From Paracentrotus lividus (taxonomy: Eukaryota > Echinodermata > Echinoidea > Camarodonta > Echinidae), in NCBI GenBank assembly GCA_940671915.1, contig CALNVZ010003426.1, positions 39,489,490 to 39,553,489 on the forward strand: 64,000 nt of DNA, read 5' to 3'. The position numbers were made by a program, and so were the translations under genes. How positions within the stretch are numbered: position 1 is the first letter of the stretch; each line of letters begins with the position of its first letter. Below the pieces are notes generated by a model that was not told the origin of the DNA, did no database searches, and saw only the letters and a list, made by a program, of their open reading frames with translations. Of this stretch, positions 57,903-64,000 are shown piece after piece.

Positions 57903-59479
57903 TCATAAAAATTACAATCTAATTTTATTATTTACGATATAGAAATATACATTATGCCTACCATTTGTACTTCGACGCCTCGAATCGCCCCAAACCGAAA
58001 TTTACACCGAAATTTTTGCCCTATCATTCGCCATTTACCCCCCCCCCCCACCCCCATTGAATAGCGCCCTCCATTGACGAGGATGCGGCCAAAAGCGATC
58101 CTATACAACTTCCTCTAACTCTATCGCCCCAAAAAAAACTTCCGTATGTTTGCACGGAAAGGGGACGGAGGAGGGAATGTAGGCAAAATGTATATTTCTA
58201 TATCGTAAATAATAAAATTAGATTGTAAATTTTATGATTTACTTCAATAGAACTATACATTTGCCTACCATTGCTAACGACCAGCACCGACAACAAAAGT
58301 CGGGAGGGCAACCATAACGGTTAAGAAACTATGGAGGACGCCGCGCTTTGAGAAGGTGCGGTGGAGAAACACCCTCACTACGCAGCGACTTCTCTCAGTT
58401 AAAAGGAGGTGAAAGAATTTGCAGAACGCCCAAAAGGCGCCTTGCAAATATCTTCCACCCTACCCTAGTAAATAGGGCCAAGAGGAGCTGATGCTCCTGT
58501 CTGAAGGCCTTGGAGATAGTTCCCTCTTCAAGGGCCTTCACTCCCGCAGCCTCTGTTGTGCGGAGACTAATCCACCCGGATAACGATATCTCTCAGAACT
58601 CGCGTTTATGGGGTTCACGGGAAGTAACAAATAACTGTGAAGATGTGCGAAGATTCTCAGTCTACTTGAAGAACCATAAGAGGGCCCCGACGGGGCACTA
58701 GAAATTGTCTTTTCTGAAAGATGAGAACCCCGTCAGAGGACGAATGAAGATCTCGATAGAGTCCGACGAGGCTGTTTGGTTCTAAGCAATGAAGGATGTG
58801 AAAGGAATCAGACGAACCACATATCTCTCCCAACGAATATGACCAGGTGATATTGAGAGAACATGTAGCGAAACTCCTCCTTTGCCCAGAGACTATTGCT
58901 AGGAGAAAACTTGTCTTAATGGACTGATTTAACAGGTAAATCGAGTTCAAAGGCTCGAACGGTGGCTAAGACAAAGCCTCCAAAACTTAGGGAAAACTCC
59001 AGGCTGGAGTCAAGGGCTTAGAAATAGGGCGTTTTAAGAAAAAGGCCCTAAGCAACGCCAAGAGCTGGTGGGGGGGCGGTCGAGACCGATCCCCCAAAAG
59101 CAAAAACTAGTAAGAATGGCCTAAATAGCCAAACAATACCCTCGAATCGTTGAGAGAGACCTACCCTTATCGAACAGAGAAATAAGGAAATCGGCAATAA
59201 GAGGCAAAGGAGCCTCTCTGGGGGACCCTGCAAGAGGTTTGTACCAGGCCAGGAAAGCCCCAAGGCGCGAAAAGTATACAATCCTAGTCGACTTCAGTCT
59301 ACTTCCAACTAGCAGCTCAGCTGCTCAGTCTGAAAAGCCTTCATCCCTAGCCCTCTGGCCGAAAGAGGCCAAGCAGTTAAATGAAGGAGCGATGGATTCG
59401 CATGTAGAACCCCGACAACGGTAGAGAAAATAAGTCCGGTACGGCCTGAAGGGGCAGCGGCTCCCCTGCTAACAGGAGC
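57903..59479 (-). mobile_element. DIRS-order retrotransposon, copy B, inverted and truncated
   Basis: The reverse complement corresponds to about 2897-4270 of copy A. It comprises the terminal repeat block (57903-58280, including the GTAGGCAAATG palindrome), the tyrosine recombinase region (58281-59200) and the end of the RNase H linker (to 59479). A frame reading TENLRTSSQLFVTSREPHKR confirms the recombinase identity on the minus strand. Gag, RT and RNase H are missing because the copy stops abruptly at GGAGC (59479), where the duplicated 42-kb segment begins. Differences from copy A are mainly one-base indels. Whether that is decay or read error cannot be settled here. Confidence 0.85.
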
Positions 59480-60681
59480 CAGTGTTTGTGGTTAGCTATA
59501 ACGAAAGTCGATAGTGCTGAAGTTAGTCATTCAATTAATATTTCCAGATGTACGGTCTACAGACAAGTATCTGGAATCCCTTTAAGCTCAAGGACCCTAT
59601 ACTGAGGGATAAGGTTATGGTGGTGAAAGATTAGGGCATCATAATGGCCATTTCAAAGACATGAGGGAAAATTTATAATTGCAAAAACAAATCGTGATAA
59701 AATTAAATAGACCTAAATACTCACTTGAAAGGCATATCACACTATAGGGGGCCTATTTCAAAGGTCATAGGCAACTTCAGGTTTCCAGTTGGTCATATTA
59801 TGTCCTGTGAGACCAAATGCCAACGAAATGGTCAAGCCTCATCTATTCTTTTGACATTTGTGTGAACAGCCAGAACACACTATCTCAATATCCTTTACAT
59901 ATGCGTTAATCCTTCGCCTTCCCATAAAATAATTTTGTTTTCCAGAATGACCAAAACAAAGTGCCAAGTTACATTAAAAAGAATGTACGAATCCTAGCTT
60001 TTTGAGAAGAAAGATAGCCAGTTATTTCTTAGTACTTGTTATGTTTGAAAATTGACAGAAAGAAAATCTTATTTCCACCCTGAATAACAGTTTGAGAGCA
60101 AATCAAATATGGGGAAGCAAATCAGGCATATTATACTTCAAAATGTTTCAATTCTTCAATTGATTCCCCAATAAATATGCTTGTTGAGGACAAAAGTACT
60201 AAGTAATCGAAGTCACTAAATGGCTCTCTCTTATGCAACTGAGATGGCATAAATATTCTATAGATTGACAGAGCTCTTGAAAGAAAATGGTGGTTATTTC
60301 TTCAGTATACTTGTTTAGTGAAATTGAACAAGAAGCTCTAAAAAACTAATAACACAACAAAAAACCTTTTCTCAAAATAGGAAATTCCATTGATCTATAT
60401 GTTGATATCACAAATTCATCGCTACTTCTACAATAATTCAAACAATGGCAAGAAATGATAGGTGAAAGAGATTTGGGTGCAGTTGCATTAACAGTAGCCT
60501 ATAAGTAACTTTGTCACAATGGATACATGGTACACGTTGCTCAATGGCCAATTAAAGATGTAATATTCATGAAAGTGACCATTGATTGAGGGCGAAAGTT
60601 ATTTAATAGCAAGATTTATCAATGGGGGGGCATGGAAAAATGAAAGAGGGCCCGAGAGAGAAAGAGAAAGAGAGAGAGAAA

Positions 60682-60714
<33 letters not shown>

Positions 60715-63700
60715 AGAAAAAAAGAGAGAGAAAAAGGCAGTGGCTGCACTAGCCGCTCGAGCTATTTTTGTAAAAATGTGCATTTGTATCTGATGAATTA
60801 AGCTCGAGTAGAGCAGATTCCGACTTTGGGGTCAAATAGCGCACACTTGAAGAAATCCAAGCCCATAGTCACTTAGGTTTTGGTAAAAAAACTTGAAGCG
60901 TTTGCGTTTTAGCAGAAATAGTCGCTATCAGCGTGCGCAATTGCTGGCTAATTCCGAAACTGTGCAACCTGTGTGTGTATATGCTAGTGAGTTACCAGTT
61001 TGCAATACACACGGGGCTGGTGTCAAGGTTCAGGTCAGTCGAAATTAAAAATTTAAAATAAGCTGAGCGGTGCAGGACTGGTTTCTTTTTTTTCAGACTT
61101 TTCCGTGATCCAATCAAATTAGCGTGCTATTTTTAGCTCGAGCTAGTGCAGCAAGCGCCTAGAGAGAGAAGAGAGAGAGAAGAGAGAGAGAGATGGAGGT
61201 TTGAGAAGAATAATAGCCAAACAACCTGGCGGGCAGGCCTGTGCACCTCCCTGCCAAGGAATCTGGATGCCGAACCTGGACTCAGCCGGAGAGAAAGGAA
61301 AAGGCCTGGTGTTTTTTAATGCCTTCAAGAAAACGCTTCCGTTCGAACAGTTGAACTCACCGATTAAATAGTGCATAGTGCTACGCAGACCTGAACATCA
61401 GTAAAAGTGTCGGTAGCTAGCAGCATGAAGCTATAGTGTGAGGTCACATGTAGGCCTATAGAAAACAAGAAATGGACAACAATAGGAACAATAGAAGAAA
61501 TAGGCCAACACCAACATTTAATTGGTGACTTAATTCAACAATATATAACAGAGAGTTTATTCCAAACAGAGGAGACAAAACAGGAAGGAATGACAGTAGA
61601 AAAGTATAAGTAGGGCCTTACTATTGTCTAGTAATTTCAAATTCAATCATTTAGAATAGCCTACAATAATTACAAAGAATAATTAATTTGACTATAAAAC
61701 AACAGAACAAATCCGAAAACCTAAAGTTTCCTAATAAGTAACATTATAGCATACATTGTAAAACAAAATAAACAGGCAGACAAATATGTAAGTGCGAGAA
61801 AGAAGAGGGAAAGAAGGAGAGAGAGAGAAGGATAGAAGAAAGAAGTGACGTACACAAATAGATACACTCGATATTTTTTTTTATACCCTTCTAAGCAAAC
61901 ACCTCTTGTATGCCACAAACATAACAAAGGGTCAATAATCACAACAATACTCCCCCTCCCCACAGTAAATATGGAATAGGGTCAGCCTAAGGAAATTCAT
62001 TAAGAAGTGGCACCCCTCTGCTGGTCTAATCCCATTGAAGGGCTCAGTTCATTAAGGAAAGGATTATCCACAGGGCTCTTAACACGTTAATCTATTCTGA
62101 TAGAGTGTAATATCAGATGATATATTTTGTTCTTTTTCAGAAGAGATGCAGCAAAAAAAGGACATGCGAATGTTACCAATTGACGACGGTTAATGAACAG
62201 CCTTCCATACTGTCCAGAAAAAGACGAAGTTTTTATTTGTTCTAGTAACCTTTGCTTTTGTAACTATCTGGCAAACAATATATTATCTCTCCCCGTGCCA
62301 CACACAAAACATAATTTCTCTTCATGAATTAATCCACTCATCTCTCAACATTCAATATCTAAATTCTGCAAATTTTCCTATTACTCCATATTCCCTCTGT
62401 TTCTCCATCCCTCATTGACAACATGTGTGAGCAAATATATCAAAATTGGTCACAACACTGATAATAAACACAAAATACGCTATACTGCCACTGCAGTGAA
62501 ATCATTATATTCAAACAGACAGACGAGGGAAAGTACTTCTGTAGGCAAAACGTCTCTAATAAAGTGACCTGGTGCATTACCAACGCAGCACAAAGACACA
62601 ATATCCTCTGCCCCCCATTTGCAACAGAGTTCACCAACAGTGTCATCGCACAAACAATGAATAGATTATAGACTGTGGATGAAATGATGTAGTGCGATAT
62701 TGATAATCCCAGTGAACTTTTTCACTCTCATAAAACCCCAGATATGTGCCTACAAGCAGACTCAATGGAGGGAAGCCTGACAGTAATTGGAGTTTTATGC
62801 AATGAACTTGAGAGCTTTGCTGGTCTTCTTTGATAATATTCTTTTATTAGTTCAGTTTTTTAAACAACAATACACATGGAAAGTAAATTGACTGGCTACG
62901 TTTTTTTTAAATTCTAGGATGAAAGAATATAAAAAGCCCTATTATCCAAAAACAGACATATAGGCCACTACGTTTAAGAGAATTTTTTTCAACAATTTCG
63001 CGAGTCCATCTTTGCGAAAATTTCTACTCATTACAAGGTATTATAGAAATGAAAACATGTCCAGAATGTCAAAATTATTCACCGTATATTTCCTTAGTAG
63101 TCCAAATTGCGATAATCAAGTATGGCGAAATATTGGCGTAATAGGCCTACATGTATAGTGAGTTGATAAGGAATGCTTGTTTTAATTCAGTTTAAATAAG
63201 GTACATGTAATTCACAAAACCGGTCAAGGACTGGACTGGTAAGCGGCAATGGTGTTTCCTTGGGGCATCTTAAAGATGAAATGGAGTTATCAATTTCTTC
63301 AAATAGCCCTTAAGAGCTATGAAAGTAACTAAATATAGCCGGCAACATCTGCTCCAGAGGTAAAATTACAGTTTCCTCTTGAAAAATAATTGTCATCCAT
63401 GGAATTGTTCACATTAGGTCAGTATTAAAAACAGCATTGTCCAGAACTTTTTAAATAAGTCCCCCCATTTAGGGTTTATGGACTTTGCTCCAGTAACAAT
63501 GCTTCAAGGTCATCCTTTAACACTGTATTCGTGAAATTTGCAGTACAATTCACGAAAAAAGCGGTCAATGCGCGAATTTAAAAACAAGCAAATACATAGG
63601 CATGATTTCCAAATTCGTGTACTTGAATGGGTTTCAATGCGAGCCTTACAGAACATTGCAGCGCGAATTTAAGAAACCAGTGACCATGTTTTGAGACACT

Positions 63701-64000
63701 CAGCACTCAACAATCGAGCAATTCGTCGCCGGAGCTAATGTCATTTCCGCATGAAAACAGGGGCCGCTGCCATGGGAGCCCCACTTTTTTGCAGAAACAT
63801 GTACACAAATGTAAAATTACCACAGAGTTTTTTTTATTTTTAGCCTGTTCAGTCCACCCCACAATTTTAGCTCAGCCCCTCCTCATTCAAAAACGCTTCC
63901 TCAGCCCCCTGTTTTAAAGGACATGACATAATGAACGTGTTCATAACTGAGAAGTTAACATAAAACTTATGTCTTTATAAACATGTAGTTGGAGCACGAA
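59479..64000 (+). repeat. Indel-rich direct copy of 42339-46989 (copy B)
   Basis: Collinear with copy A from CCAGTG to the last base of the window, but about 129 bases shorter. It has one-base insertions and deletions every 10-30 bases and comparatively few substitutions. The MITE of copy A lies at 60738-61159 and its GA tracts at 60655-60711 and 61161-61194. No frame, hairpin or repeat is better preserved than the rest. The right end lies outside the window. Confidence 0.9.

Overview
This is a eukaryotic genomic window, and I could not identify a single intact, recognisable cellular gene in it. It is AT-rich, intron-like or intergenic, and full of microsatellites, long G or C homopolymers and inverted-repeat elements. 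Recurrent words such as TAGGCCTA and TACATGTA, together with DIRS-type retrotransposons and this style of foldback element, suggest a marine deuterostome, most likely an echinoderm. That assignment is an inference and was not tested. There are no bacterial operons, rRNA genes or CRISPR arrays.

Layout. Positions 1-4362 hold the 3' part of a DIRS-order retrotransposon on the + strand, with gag-like, reverse transcriptase, RNase H and tyrosine recombinase remnants in several frames, followed by a complex terminal inverted/direct repeat region. Positions 4.4-28 kb are non-coding DNA with several inverted-repeat elements, degenerate tandem arrays (10.3-11.2 kb, 13.6-13.9 kb), one tRNA-derived SINE candidate (17.37 kb) and a large TGG/TGA array (17.95-18.45 kb). 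Weak exon candidates lie on the - strand at 8.1 and 6.5-6.7 kb. Positions 28.7-32.8 kb form a strongly T/G-skewed, ORF-poor block ending at AATAAA plus an (ATTC)n tail, which resembles a long retrotransposed or transcribed unit. Positions 32.9-57.4 kb carry many foldback elements, several with clear target duplications (CGGCAA, TTAA, TAA, a 9-bp repeat), and a nested inverted array at 51.1-52.7 kb.

The right end is the most important structural observation. Positions 57.9-59.48 kb are an inverted, truncated second DIRS copy. From 59.48 kb to the window end the sequence repeats 42.34-46.99 kb in direct orientation, but with dense single-base insertions and deletions. That pattern resembles uncorrected long-read sequence more than natural divergence, so the apparent 17-kb-period duplication may be an assembly artefact.

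The features do not form an operon or pathway. The story is layered mobile-element activity (DIRS retrotransposon, tRNA-SINE, Harbinger-like, TTAA-type, CAG...CTG foldbacks) in a gene-poor or intronic region.
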